Assembly (NCBI GenBank): GCA_964618895.1
Contig: CAZUDO010000077.1
Span: forward strand, 31,519-95,518
Reading direction: 5' to 3'
DNA length: 64,000 bases
Source: CAZUDO01 sp964618895
Lineage (GTDB): Bacteria > Desulfobacterota > Binatia > DP-6
The notes beneath the pieces are model-generated. The model saw only the letters and a list, made by a program, of their open reading frames with translations. It was not told where the DNA came from and ran no database searches. Below are positions 1 to 8,875 of the stretch, one piece after another. Position numbers and translations under genes: made by a program. Position 1 is the stretch's first letter, and each line of letters opens with the position of its first letter.

Positions 1-466
1 CGGCCACCTCGCCGCGGTGCTCGCGGATGGTGAGCAGGTCGAGCAATGCCTGGGTGGGATGCTCGTGGCAGCCGTCGCCCGCGTTCACGATGGGACAGGT
101 CACGTGCCGGGCCAGCAGGTGACACGCCCCCGACGCCGGGTGCCGCAGCACGATGGCATCGGGGCGCATCGCCTCCAGGCTCCGCCCGGTGTCGGCCAGG
201 GTCTCGCCCTTGGTGGCGCTGGAGGTCGAGGCGGAGATGTTGATGGTGTCGGCCGACAGGCGCTTGGCCGCGATCTCGAACGACGTACGGGTGCGGGTGC
301 TGGCTTCGTAGAAGAGGTTGATCACCGTCTTCCCGCGCAGGGTGGGCACCTTCTTGATGTCGCGCTCGGATATCTCCTTCAACGACGCCGCCGTGTCGAG
401 GATGGTGGTGATCTCCGCCGCCGGGACGCCCTCCAGCCCGAGCAGGTGACGCTGTGTGAATGCCAT
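1..466 (-). CDS. pyrB: Aspartate carbamoyltransferase catalytic chain, N-terminal part (runs off the left edge)
   Basis: Catalyses condensation of carbamoyl phosphate with aspartate, the committed step of pyrimidine synthesis, in the cytoplasm. About 155 N-terminal residues are present. They start MAFTQRHLLGLEGVP and contain the carbamoyl-phosphate loop FYEASTRTRTSFE and, further on, HPASGACHLL and HPTQALLDLL, which match the ATCase carbamoyl-phosphate domain. The aspartate-binding half lies outside the window. The ATG start follows pyrR by about 10 bases, so the two are one transcript and should share the upstream attenuator. No anomaly is visible in the part present. Confidence 0.95.
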   Translation of the reverse strand, partial: MAFTQRHLLGLEGVPAAEITTILDTAASLKEISERDIKKVPTLRGKTVINLFYEASTRTRTSFEIAAKRLSADTINISASTSSATKGETLADTGRSLEAMRPDAIVLRHPASGACHLLARHVTCPIVNAGDGCHEHPTQALLDLLTIREHRGEVA

Positions 467-477
467 GGCGCCCTCCC

Positions 478-1032
478 TCACCCCGTGCTCGTTTCTTCGA
501 TCAGCACTTCGTCGGTGCCATCCGCCTCCGCCAGCCGGACATGCACCTGCTCGGTCGGGGAGGTGGGCAGGTTCTTGCCGACGAAGTCGGCCTTGATCGG
601 CAGCTCGCGATGCCCCCGGTCGACCAGCACCACCAGCCGGATGGCGCGCGGGCGGCCGAAGTCGACCACCGCGTCCATGGCCGCCCGCACCGTCCGGCCC
701 GTGAACAGCACGTCGTCCACCAGCAGGATGCACTTGCCGTCGACCGAGAACGGGATCTCGGTTCCCTTCACGACCGGGTTCTGCACCCCGCGGTCGAGGT
801 CGTCACGGTAGAGGGTGATATCGACGACCCCGAACGGCATCACCGGGCTACCGTCGACGTCGTGGATGGCGCGGCGAATGCGCTCGGCCAGAAAGACCCC
901 GCGCGACCGGACGCCCACCAGCGCCAGGTCGGCGGTAGTGCGATTCTTCTCGAGGATCTCGTGCGCGATGCGCACCACCGCCCGCTGGATGGCGACCCCG
1001 TCCATCACCACGCGAGTGCCGTTCTGGCTCAC
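478..1032 (-). CDS. pyrR: PyrR, pyr operon attenuation regulator and uracil phosphoribosyltransferase
   Basis: 184-residue protein of the phosphoribosyltransferase type I fold. In the family it binds pyr leader RNA when UMP is high and promotes termination, and many members also make UMP from uracil and PRPP. The PRPP loop is seen as LLVDDVLFTGRT near residue 100, and the N-terminal half carries the family's VGVRSRGVFLAERI segment. The start is GTG with a GGGG tract just before it. It is the first gene of the operon, followed at once by pyrB. A PyrR-type hairpin and an intrinsic terminator lie in its own leader, so autogenous control is expected. Confidence 0.95.
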   Translation of the reverse strand: MSQNGTRVVMDGVAIQRAVVRIAHEILEKNRTTADLALVGVRSRGVFLAERIRRAIHDVDGSPVMPFGVVDITLYRDDLDRGVQNPVVKGTEIPFSVDGKCILLVDDVLFTGRTVRAAMDAVVDFGRPRAIRLVVLVDRGHRELPIKADFVGKNLPTSPTEQVHVRLAEADGTDEVLIEETSTG

Positions 1033-1049
1033 GCGGACACCCCGGAGAC

Positions 1050-1083
1050 AAAAAAAACGCCTCCGCGGCAGCGCCGGGAGGCG
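1050..1083 (-). terminator. Intrinsic terminator in the pyrR leader (attenuator)
   Basis: Read on the minus strand, a 7-bp GC-rich stem (CGCCTCC and its complement GGAGGCG) closes a GC-rich loop and is followed by eight consecutive T residues. It lies only about 18 bases before the pyrR start codon and after the leader hairpin at 1148-1182. No minus-strand gene ends just upstream of it. Its position and strength fit the terminator half of a PyrR-controlled attenuator. Confidence 0.8.
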
Positions 1084-1147
1084 GTTATCGTGCGTGCATG
1101 AGAGCCCCTCACATGGCGGGCCCGCTTGTCGGTGAGCATGATCACGA

Positions 1148-1182
1148 ACCTTTCCTGACCTCGCAGGGTCAAATTAAAAGGT
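1148..1182 (-). promoter_or_regulatory. PyrR-binding hairpin (anti-antiterminator)
   Basis: On the minus strand a lower stem ACCTTT/AAAGGT encloses an internal bulge and an upper stem GACC/GGTC capped by loop CTGCGA. The upper part GACCCTGCGAGGTC (1157-1170) keeps the CCNGNGAGG core of the PyrR RNA recognition sequence known from Bacillus-type pyr leaders. It lies between the promoter and the terminator, the order expected for PyrR attenuation. Binding by PyrR is inferred. Confidence 0.7.
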
Positions 1183-1200
1183 GTCGAGCGGTGTGCCGTG

Positions 1201-1229
1201 TTCGTACGCGTTGTGACGCGGGCTGTCAA
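1201..1229 (-). promoter_or_regulatory. Predicted sigma-70 promoter of the pyr operon
   Basis: The minus strand shows a perfect -35 box TTGACA (1224-1229), a 17-base spacer and a -10-like hexamer TACGAA (1201-1206). Transcription would begin near 1194 and give a leader of about 160 bases containing the PyrR hairpin and the terminator. The -10 hexamer is a weak match. Confidence 0.55.
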
Positions 1230-1443
1230 GACGAATGTCGGCGCGGGAGGCCGGTCCATCGCCCCTTCGCACCAACGCCGCGACAGATGCCCCGAGCCTC
1301 CATCGCGACTACCTCGACCGGCTCGTCGGGACAACGTTCCCGCCGTCGCTGCCGGTGGTGACGCGAGTTCAAGCTGCGTCGGTAGCTTGTCGGTGCTACA
1401 TGGGCGCGGTGCGGGCTTATCCAGCGTCTGTCCGATCAACGTT

Positions 1444-1472
1444 TAGGCAGCATCGAGATCCTGAGGTAGAAT
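1444..1472 (+). promoter_or_regulatory. Possible promoter of the DUF433/PIN-like pair
   Basis: TAGGCA (1444-1449), a 17-base gap and TAGAAT (1467-1472) precede the antitoxin start by about 20 bases. A GGAG tract lies almost against the ATG. Both hexamers are imperfect, so this is a weak call. Confidence 0.3.
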
Positions 1473-1490
1473 CCGTGTCCGAGTAGGAGC

Positions 1491-1718
1491 ATGAGCCCAC
1501 GTCTCCCGGCCATTCATAGCGATCCTGATATCCTTGGCGGTACGCCCGTATTCGTCGGGACCCGGGTGCCGTTCCGGAATCTGATCGACTACCTCGAGCG
1601 GGGCCACAGCCTCGATGAGTTCCTCGACGAGTTCCCATCGGTTTCGCGCGAGCAAGCAGTCGCCGCCCTCGAGGCGGCTCACGAGGCGGTGAGCCCCGGG
1701 GCGCGTCCTGCTCGATGA
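1491..1718 (+). CDS. DUF433-family antitoxin
   Basis: 75-residue protein with the DUF433 signature: DPDILGGTPVFVGTRVP, then LIDYLERGHSLDEFLDEFP and a C-terminal SREQAVAALEAA helix. Members are small winged-helix proteins that act as antitoxins next to PIN-like (DUF5615) toxins, and they presumably bind their own promoter. The next reading frame encodes such a partner, and its conserved start overlaps the last codons of this gene. The tail after the last family helix (SPGARPAR) looks like filler read through the toxin's 5' end. The family call is firm, and the antitoxin role is inferred from the pairing. Confidence 0.8.
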   Translation: MSPRLPAIHSDPDILGGTPVFVGTRVPFRNLIDYLERGHSLDEFLDEFPSVSREQAVAALEAAHEAVSPGARPAR

Positions 1719-2022
1719 GCAACTGCCGCGTCACCTGGCCGGCGACCTGACGGCGCATCAGGTCCGTACCGTGCAGCAGGAGGGCTGGGCGGGTCTCACG
1801 AACGGTGAGCTGCTTCAGCGCGCGGCGGAGAGCGGGTTCGACGCCTTCGTCACGGCCGATCAGAATCTCCAATTTCAACAGAACCTTGCTCGGGCTCGCC
1901 TCGGTGTAGTTGTCCTCGTTGCGCGGAGTACCGCTCTCGAAGATGTTCGTCCGTTGGTGCCCGCTGCCCTGGGCGCTATCGGAAGGGTGCGACCGGGTGA
2001 GGTGATCCGCGTTGCTGCCTAA
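1708..2022 (+). CDS. PIN-like (DUF5615) toxin without a standard start codon
   Basis: The frame that follows the antitoxin reads VLLDEQLPRHL, then LTNGELLQRAAESGFDAFVTADQNLQFQQ, the pattern of DUF5615 Mut7-C/PIN-like putative ribonucleases (acidic residues in LLDE and VTADQN). The family normally begins directly before the LLDE strand. Here the frame opens after a TGA at 1690-1692, and the codons up to LDE are GCC CCG GGG CGC GTC CTG CTC, with no ATG, GTG or TTG. CTG at 1708 is the only near-cognate start. The first conventional start, GTG at 1771, would remove the first catalytic acid. The gene may use CTG, or may have lost its start and be inactive. Confidence 0.65.
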   Translation: MLDEQLPRHLAGDLTAHQVRTVQQEGWAGLTNGELLQRAAESGFDAFVTADQNLQFQQNLARARLGVVVLVARSTALEDVRPLVPAALGAIGRVRPGEVIRVAA

Positions 2023-2079
2023 CCCGCGCCTGCAGCGGTCGGCGCTCCGCGCCGCCGCTGAACCGCAGGGTCGTTGGTC
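2017..2079 (+). repeat. attC-like folded sequence after the toxin-antitoxin pair
   Basis: GCCTAAC overlaps the toxin stop codon and fits the RYYYAAC box of integron cassette sites. A stem CAGCGG/CCGCTG (2033-2038 and 2055-2060) around a GC-rich loop follows, then GTTGGTC at 2073-2079, which matches the expected GTTAGGC partner at 5 of 7 bases. This suggests the pair arrived as a cassette. The imperfect right box keeps confidence low. Confidence 0.35.
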
Positions 2080-2155
2080 GACAGGGGACGAACTCGGCCT
2101 TGCCCCGGCCGCGTACACACCGGAGCTGAGCCCCTGCGCGGGGATCCCCATCGCT

Positions 2156-3138
2156 TCAGCGCGTCAGCACGGGGGTCCACAGGTACATGAAGCGCGGGCC
2201 CGCGCCGAACAGGCTGGCGTCGATGGGGAAGAGATTGACCTGCATCGTGCCGGTCATGAGCGGGGGCGCCGCGGAGTAGATGTTCTCGCGCGTTTCGTCG
2301 CTGCGGTGGTAGACGATGATGCGGGCGCCTTTGACGCCGGCGGCCTGTTCGGCGGCGGCGATGGCGGCGTGCAGGTCGCCGATCTCGTCGACCAGGCCGG
2401 CGGCCCGGGCCTGCTGGGCGTCGAAGATGCGGCCGTCGGTCAGTTCGCCGAGGCGCGCGGTGTCGAGATGCGGGCGACTCTGGCGGACGATGGCGACGAA
2501 GCGCTGGTAGAGACTGTCGAGGATGCCCTGAACGATCTTCCGTTCCTCGGGGGTGGCGCCCCGGAAGGGCGACAGCAGGTCCTTGTGCGCGCCGGTCTTG
2601 AAGGTCTCGTTGCGCACCCCGACCTTGCCGAGCAGCCCCTCCACGTTCAGGCTGGTGAGGATGACGCCGATCGACCCCGTCACGGTGGTGGGATGAGCGA
2701 CGATGTGATCGGCGGCGCAAGCGACGTAGTAGCCGCCCGAGGCCGCCAGGTCGCCGAGCGACGCGACCACCGGCACGTGGTGCTCGCGCTTGAAGCGGAC
2801 CAGCTCGGTGTACACCTGGTCGCTCGCCGTCACGCCGCCGCCCGGGCTGTTGATGCGCAGCACGACCGCGGCCAGTCGCTCGTCCTCGGCCGCCTTGCGC
2901 AGCTCGGACTGCACACGCGCCAACGTGCTCTCTTCCTCGACCAGACCGAAGGCGCGTCGCGTGGGGGCGTCGGTGATGACGTTGCTCACGTCGACGAGCA
3001 GAATCTTGGCACGCCCTTCCCCGTCGACCACGGTTTCCTCGAGCGGATGCGGGCCGCCGCCGAGCAGGCTCACATCGCCGAGCGACAGCACACAGCCGCT
3101 CCCGCCGACGGCGGCCAGCAGCGTCAACACCAGGGCCC

Positions 3139-3142
<4 letters not shown>
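2156..3142 (-). CDS. sppA: Signal peptide peptidase SppA, lipoprotein form
   Basis: S49-family serine protease of 328 residues that would cut cleaved signal peptides in the envelope. The N terminus is a short signal ending GGSGC, a lipobox-like site, so anchoring by lipid is likely. The core shows VLRINSPGGGV, the nucleophile segment DLAASGGYYVAC, TGSIGVI, and the conserved lysine segment KTGAHKDLLSPFR, which together give the Ser/Lys dyad of SppA. It is the single-domain form. The ATG overlaps the fumC stop in ATGA, so translation is coupled to fumC. Apart from that coupling I see no functional link to fumarase. Confidence 0.9.
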
Positions 3143-4545
<1,403 letters not shown>

Positions 4546-4638
4546 CGAAACCGCTCCGCTCCCTATCAACCCGGGACGGAAAGGCAAGGGAACGTGTTGA
4601 CAGGCACCGACGGCGCCACCTAGACGGGCGGTCGCGCC

Positions 4639-6132
4639 ATGGCTCGCGAAGCGCCCGCACGACCCCGGCCCGGCGCGATGTGGGCGGCGCTGCCACCCGT
4701 GCTGCTGGCCGCACTGTTCTTCCTCCCGGTCACGCAGCACTACTTCTACGCCGACGACTTCATCCACCTGTTCGCCCTCGCCGACCTGGATCCGCTGCGC
4801 TTCCTCCTCCGCCCCCAGGCGGGGCACTCGAACGTGACCTTCAACGCCGTCTTCGCCGTGACGCACGCGCTCTTCGGGGCGGAGCCGGCCGGGTATCAGT
4901 GGACCTCGCTCGTCACCCACCTCGTGAACGTCGCGCTCCTCTTCGCGCTGCTCGAGCGGCTGTTCGCGAGCGAGCGCATCGCCTGCCTCGGCGCGGCGGT
5001 GTGGGGCGTGTGCCCCGCCCACGAGGCGACCGTCGGCTGGTATTCGGTCTACGGCCAGACGCTGGCGACGACGCTAACGTTGCTGGTGCTGCTCGATGTG
5101 GTGCGTCCGGGCCCGGTCACGCTTGCCCGCGCGGTGCGCTGGGGACTCCTCCTCCTGGTCGGCGCCACCTGCTTCGGCGTCGGCGTGGGTATCGCGGTCG
5201 TGTTCCCGGTGGTTCTCTGGCTGCTCAACCCGGGCGCCTACGCGCTCCCGGCGACGCGCCGTTTCCTGCTCGCCTTTGCCGTTCTTCCCGTGGCGCTCTA
5301 CGTCGGGCTGCATGTGCTCTTCGACGCCGCGTACGGCGACGAGCAGAGCGTCGCCCTCCCCTTCTTGAGCTTCGTGCACGAGGGCTGGCAACCGAGCGCG
5401 ATCCTGCTGCCCCAGCTCGTGACCGCCGGCCTGGCCTGGCTCGGGCTCGGCCTCGTGTTCCCGACCGGACCGTATCCCGGCATCGCCGCCACGACGCTCA
5501 TCGTGCTGGCCGTGGCGGGAGCGAGCGCGACGGCGGGGTTCGGCGGTCCGCTGGCGCGCCGCCGCCTGGGCGCCTTCGCCCTGCTGGCACTCGGCACCTA
5601 CGGCACCATCGCCCTCGGACGCGGCTTCTTCCTCCTCGTCGGGCAGGGGATCGTCGCCCTCGGCGAGACGCCGCGCTATCACTACCTGGGCGGTCTCGCG
5701 CTCACGCTCGCCGGGTGCGTCGTGTTCGCCTGGCTGGGGGAGCACCTGCCGGCACGTTGGACGAACGCGCTCCTCGCCGCCGGCCTGGCCGGGGGCATCG
5801 CCCTCGTCGTCACGACCGAGCACCAGATCGACCACCACGACGCGGCCCGCACCGAGAGCGAGGAGGTGATGGCGACCGTCCGGCGGCTCGCCGCCGACGG
5901 CACGATGGGACGCGTCGTGTCCGTGCCGAACCGGCCGTTCCACGCCGTCGGCATCGTGCCGCCGGCGATCTTCCCCGGCTGGGCGGGCGTGTTCATGATC
6001 TTCGAGCCGACCAACGTGGTCGACGGACGCCCCATCCGCTTCGTCGGCGACGCGCGCGCCCTCGCCGCCGGGGCGCCCGGCGGGCGCCTGGCGGCGCTGC
6101 TGGAGGGTGCGGGAACGAGTCGCGCGCGTTAG
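4639..6132 (+). CDS. Polytopic membrane protein, probable GT-C-type glycosyltransferase
   Basis: 497-residue protein with about ten hydrophobic segments. After the first segment the sequence HYFYADDFIHLFAL carries a paired aspartate in the predicted first outer loop, the position of the catalytic acid in GT-C glycosyltransferases such as PMT or ArnT relatives. A further loop has CPAHEATVGWYS, and the last 110 residues form a soluble domain. GT-C enzymes move sugars from polyprenyl-phosphate donors to outer acceptors. I do not recognise the exact family. The gene is divergent from fumC, with about 90 bases between them, and convergent with rtcB. Confidence 0.6.
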   Translation: MAREAPARPRPGAMWAALPPVLLAALFFLPVTQHYFYADDFIHLFALADLDPLRFLLRPQAGHSNVTFNAVFAVTHALFGAEPAGYQWTSLVTHLVNVALLFALLERLFASERIACLGAAVWGVCPAHEATVGWYSVYGQTLATTLTLLVLLDVVRPGPVTLARAVRWGLLLLVGATCFGVGVGIAVVFPVVLWLLNPGAYALPATRRFLLAFAVLPVALYVGLHVLFDAAYGDEQSVALPFLSFVHEGWQPSAILLPQLVTAGLAWLGLGLVFPTGPYPGIAATTLIVLAVAGASATAGFGGPLARRRLGAFALLALGTYGTIALGRGFFLLVGQGIVALGETPRYHYLGGLALTLAGCVVFAWLGEHLPARWTNALLAAGLAGGIALVVTTEHQIDHHDAARTESEEVMATVRRLAADGTMGRVVSVPNRPFHAVGIVPPAIFPGWAGVFMIFEPTNVVDGRPIRFVGDARALAAGAPGGRLAALLEGAGTSRAR

Positions 6133-6157
6133 TCGGCGGCTGACGGGCGCGTCCCCG

Positions 6158-7594
6158 CTAGCCCTTCACCACCACCAGCGGCTTCATGCGCGCCACCCGG
6201 CGCGCGAGCCCGGCGCCCACCACCACCTCGACCACGTCGGCCACGTCCTTGTAGGCCCACGGCATCTCCTCGGCGACGCCGCGCAGCGACTGTGCCCGGA
6301 TGACGACGCCGCGCGCCGCCAGCTCGGCCACCAGATCGCGCCCGTGGCCAGCCTTCTTCGCCTGCGCGCGGCTCATCATCCGGCCGGCGCCATGGCAGGT
6401 GGTACCGAACGTCTCCCGCATGGCGGTCTCGGTCCCGACCAGCAGGAACGAATAGCGCCCCATGTCGCCCGGGATGATCACCGGCTGCCCGACGGCGCGC
6501 AGGGTGGGCGGGAGGGAGGGATGGCCGGCCGGAAACGCGCGCGTCGCACCCTTGCGGTGCACGCACAGCCGCCGGCGGGCGCCGTCGACCTCGTGCTCTT
6601 CGAGCTTGGCGATGTTGTGGCACACGTCGTACACCAGGCTGAAGCCCGGTGCGGTGGGCGGAATGCCGAGCGCACTCGCCACCGCGCGCTCCGCCAGGCC
6701 GGTCATCACCTGGCGATTGGCCCAGGCGAAGTTGGCCGCGGCCGCCATGGCGCCGAAGTACGCCTGGCCCTCCGCCGAACGCAGCGGCACGCACGCGAGC
6801 TGCCGGTCCGGCACGCGGATGCAGTGGCGCGCCATCGCCGGCCCCATGACCCGCAGCGCGTCGTCACACACCTGGTAGCCGAGGCCGCGCGAGCCGGAGT
6901 GGATCATCACCACCAGCTGCCCCTCGTGCAGCCCGAGCGCGTCGCCGAGCCGGCCGTTGTAGACCTGCTCGACCGTCTGCACCTCGAGGAAATGGTTGCC
7001 CGAGCCGAGCGTCCCCACCTGACGCCGGCCGCGGGCGAGCGCGGTCGGGGACACGGCGTCGGGATCCGCGGCCGCGAAGCAGCCGCCCTCCTCGGTCGCT
7101 TCCAGGTCGGCGCTCCGGCCGAAGCCCTCGCCGACCGCCCAGGCGGCCCCACGGACGAGGATGCGGCGCTGGTCGACATCGCTCAGCGTCGGGATGGCGC
7201 CCATCGAGCCTACGCCGGCGGGAATGGCCTGGAACAGCGCATCGGCGATGCGGGCCAGGTGCCCGGCCACGTCCGCCGCCTCGAGCCGCGTGCGCAGCAG
7301 GCGCACGCCGCAATTGATGTCGTACCCAATGCCGCCGGGCGAGATGACGCCCTCGTCCGCGTCGACGGCGGCCACGCCGCCGATGGGGAAGCCGTAGCCC
7401 CAGTGGATGTCGGGCATGGCGAGCGCCGCGCCCACGATGCCGGGCAGGTGCGCGACGTTGGCCACCTGCTCCAGCGCCGGGTCGTCGCGGAGCGCGGCCA
7501 TCATGCGCTCGTCGGCGTAGATACGCCCCGGCACATGCATACCGCCCTGACGGGGGATCTCCCAGACAAACTCGGCGATGCGGCGGAGATTCAT
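6158..7594 (-). CDS. rtcB: RNA-splicing ligase RtcB
   Basis: 478-residue GTP-dependent RNA ligase that joins 2',3'-cyclic phosphate or 3'-phosphate ends to 5'-OH ends, for tRNA splicing or RNA repair. Visible signatures are MPDIHWGYGFPIGGV, the metal-binding cysteine in GIGYDINCGVRLL, GTLGSGNHFLEVQ, MIHSGSRGLGYQ and the guanylylated histidine in CHGAGRMMSR. The end KDVADVVEVV and the arginine-rich tail are typical. Its activator archease lies about 0.8 kb upstream on the same strand, with a vapBC pair in between. Only 16 bases separate the vapC stop from this start, so co-transcription with the toxin operon is possible. Confidence 0.97.
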   Translation of the reverse strand: MNLRRIAEFVWEIPRQGGMHVPGRIYADERMMAALRDDPALEQVANVAHLPGIVGAALAMPDIHWGYGFPIGGVAAVDADEGVISPGGIGYDINCGVRLLRTRLEAADVAGHLARIADALFQAIPAGVGSMGAIPTLSDVDQRRILVRGAAWAVGEGFGRSADLEATEEGGCFAAADPDAVSPTALARGRRQVGTLGSGNHFLEVQTVEQVYNGRLGDALGLHEGQLVVMIHSGSRGLGYQVCDDALRVMGPAMARHCIRVPDRQLACVPLRSAEGQAYFGAMAAAANFAWANRQVMTGLAERAVASALGIPPTAPGFSLVYDVCHNIAKLEEHEVDGARRRLCVHRKGATRAFPAGHPSLPPTLRAVGQPVIIPGDMGRYSFLLVGTETAMRETFGTTCHGAGRMMSRAQAKKAGHGRDLVAELAARGVVIRAQSLRGVAEEMPWAYKDVADVVEVVVGAGLARRVARMKPLVVVKG

Positions 7595-7610
7595 GGCGAA
7601 AAAACGCCCC

Positions 7611-8135
7611 TCACTGCACGCGCCGCACGCCGGTGCGTAGCCGCGCCCGCGCCCCTGTCCGTCGACGAGCGCGGTACGCGGGCGCCGTCTCGCGTACCTC
7701 GTCGATCACGAGGGGGTTGCGGACGACGAGGCCCGGGAAGCGTGAGAGGTCACGGTCCGCCGACCAGAGCTCGCGCACCCCGTGCAGCTGGCAGAGGGCC
7801 GCAATCCGGGCGTCGTGGATGCGCGGGCCGGCGCATCGCGCGGACGTCGCCGTGGCGGTCAGCACCGCCCAATAGTCGTGGGCCTCCGCCAGCACGAGGA
7901 GACTCGGCGATTCTAGCCACGAACTCACCTGGTCGAGGGCGTCCGCAAGCGACGTCGGCGGGGCGAAGATGCGCGGGTGCGTCACCACCGCGAGGAACTC
8001 GTGGATGCAGGGCCACGGGATCGCCCACGTCGCACGTCCCTCCGCCAGGCCCCCCACGCGACGCCGGGCCGCGCCGTGATACGGAGAGTCCGCGCGGTGG
8101 GCGTAGACCAGGATGTTCGTGTCGACGGCGATCAT
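7611..8135 (-). CDS. vapC: VapC-type PIN-domain ribonuclease toxin
   Basis: 174-residue PIN protein. The first strand MIAVDTNILVYAHR gives the first catalytic aspartate. PCIHEFLAVVTHPRIF, HDARIAALC and ELWSADRDLSRFPGL supply the remaining acids typical of VapC nucleases, which usually cut tRNA or rRNA. Its start overlaps the antitoxin stop in ATGA. The C-terminal end after NPLVIDE is an arginine-rich extension not usual for the family. Target and activity are unknown, but the catalytic set looks intact. Confidence 0.9.
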   Translation of the reverse strand: MIAVDTNILVYAHRADSPYHGAARRRVGGLAEGRATWAIPWPCIHEFLAVVTHPRIFAPPTSLADALDQVSSWLESPSLLVLAEAHDYWAVLTATATSARCAGPRIHDARIAALCQLHGVRELWSADRDLSRFPGLVVRNPLVIDEVRETAPAYRARRRTGARARLRTGVRRVQ

Positions 8136-8377
8136 TCGTCCTCTTCGTAGATCGCTCGGCGAATGCGCTCCCACCCGCCGGTCGCGAACGCCGGGGTCAA
8201 CCCCTTCCCCCCCTTGAACGCCACGTCACGAAGCTTGAACGGCTTTGTGGCCGTCTTCTCGGCCAGGACCTTGCGCAACCCCTCCTCCACCAAGGTTCGC
8301 AGCGTCGTGCCCTCACGGTCGGCCACGGCACGCGCCCGCTCGAAGAGCGGATCGGCGATGTCGATCGTCGTCTTCAT
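8132..8377 (-). CDS. vapB: VapB-type antitoxin
   Basis: 81-residue protein beginning MKTTIDIADPLFERARAVA, a ribbon-helix-helix pattern of DUF2191-type VapB antitoxins, with EEGLRKVLAEK and a C-terminal toxin-binding tail rich in lysine and aromatic residues. The ATG at 8377 was preferred to an upstream in-frame start because it begins the DNA-binding strand and sits next to the palindromic operator. It overlaps vapC by ATGA. Neutralisation of the adjacent VapC and autorepression are inferred from the family. Confidence 0.88.
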   Translation of the reverse strand: MKTTIDIADPLFERARAVADREGTTLRTLVEEGLRKVLAEKTATKPFKLRDVAFKGGKGLTPAFATGGWERIRRAIYEEDE

Positions 8378-8383
8378 ATGGGT

Positions 8384-8405
8384 ACCCGTATCACCCGATA
8401 CGGGT
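8384..8405 (-). promoter_or_regulatory. Palindromic operator in front of vapB
   Basis: A perfect inverted repeat, ACCCGTATC and GATACGGGT with a 4-base spacer, lies 6 bases before the vapB ATG. A further half-like ATACGGG occurs a few bases upstream. The position fits VapBC autoregulation. Binding is inferred. Confidence 0.65.
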
Positions 8406-8430
8406 GGCCGGCAATACGGGCGCCGCTCGA

Positions 8431-8871
8431 TCACACGTCGACGATGACGCGCGCCCACCACCCCGCATCCGTCTGGCGCACCGCGAGCTGGTGGTAGGTG
8501 ACCCCCTTCACCTCCGACCCCAGCCGGTGCCGGGCGGGATCGACGCGCTCCCCGCTCGCCACCCCGCGTACGCCGGTCGGCGTGATCGCCTGGACCGCGA
8601 GTTCGCATGCCGCGAACCCCTCCCCCTGGTAGCGCACGAGCAGTGCCTGCAGCCAGTCGTGCAGCAGCTCGTCCGTCGTCGCAGCCTCGACCGCAACGTC
8701 GACCTGCTCGCGCGCCTCCACACCGCCCAGGTCGATCATCACGCCGACCAGCATCAGCCCGGCGCGCTCGAACACTTCCGCCAAGGTCGGCGCCTCGACC
8801 TCGAACCCCAGGTCGGCCGTGTGCTCGATCTCGCGCCCGAGCACCCCGGCGTCGCGCGCGCGCGTCACCAT
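8431..8871 (-). CDS. Archease, RtcB activator
   Basis: 146-residue archease. The family speeds RtcB guanylylation and turnover. The N-terminal EHTADLGFEVEAPT and the C-terminal KGVTYHQLAVRQ, ending WWARVIVDV, are the conserved metal-site and strand motifs. The middle has TTDELLHDWLQALL. It is separated from rtcB by vapB-vapC, which looks like an insertion into an old rtcB-archease pair. The gene directly upstream on this strand is the cation efflux protein, which ends 5 bases before the archease start. Confidence 0.93.
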   Translation of the reverse strand: MVTRARDAGVLGREIEHTADLGFEVEAPTLAEVFERAGLMLVGVMIDLGGVEAREQVDVAVEAATTDELLHDWLQALLVRYQGEGFAACELAVQAITPTGVRGVASGERVDPARHRLGSEVKGVTYHQLAVRQTDAGWWARVIVDV

Positions 8872-8875
8872 GGCG

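Noticed and set aside
7595..7611. Run of A/T between vapC and rtcB as a terminator
   Set aside because: The arms around the T run are only four bases (GGCG/CGCC), with the T run as the loop and not after the stem.
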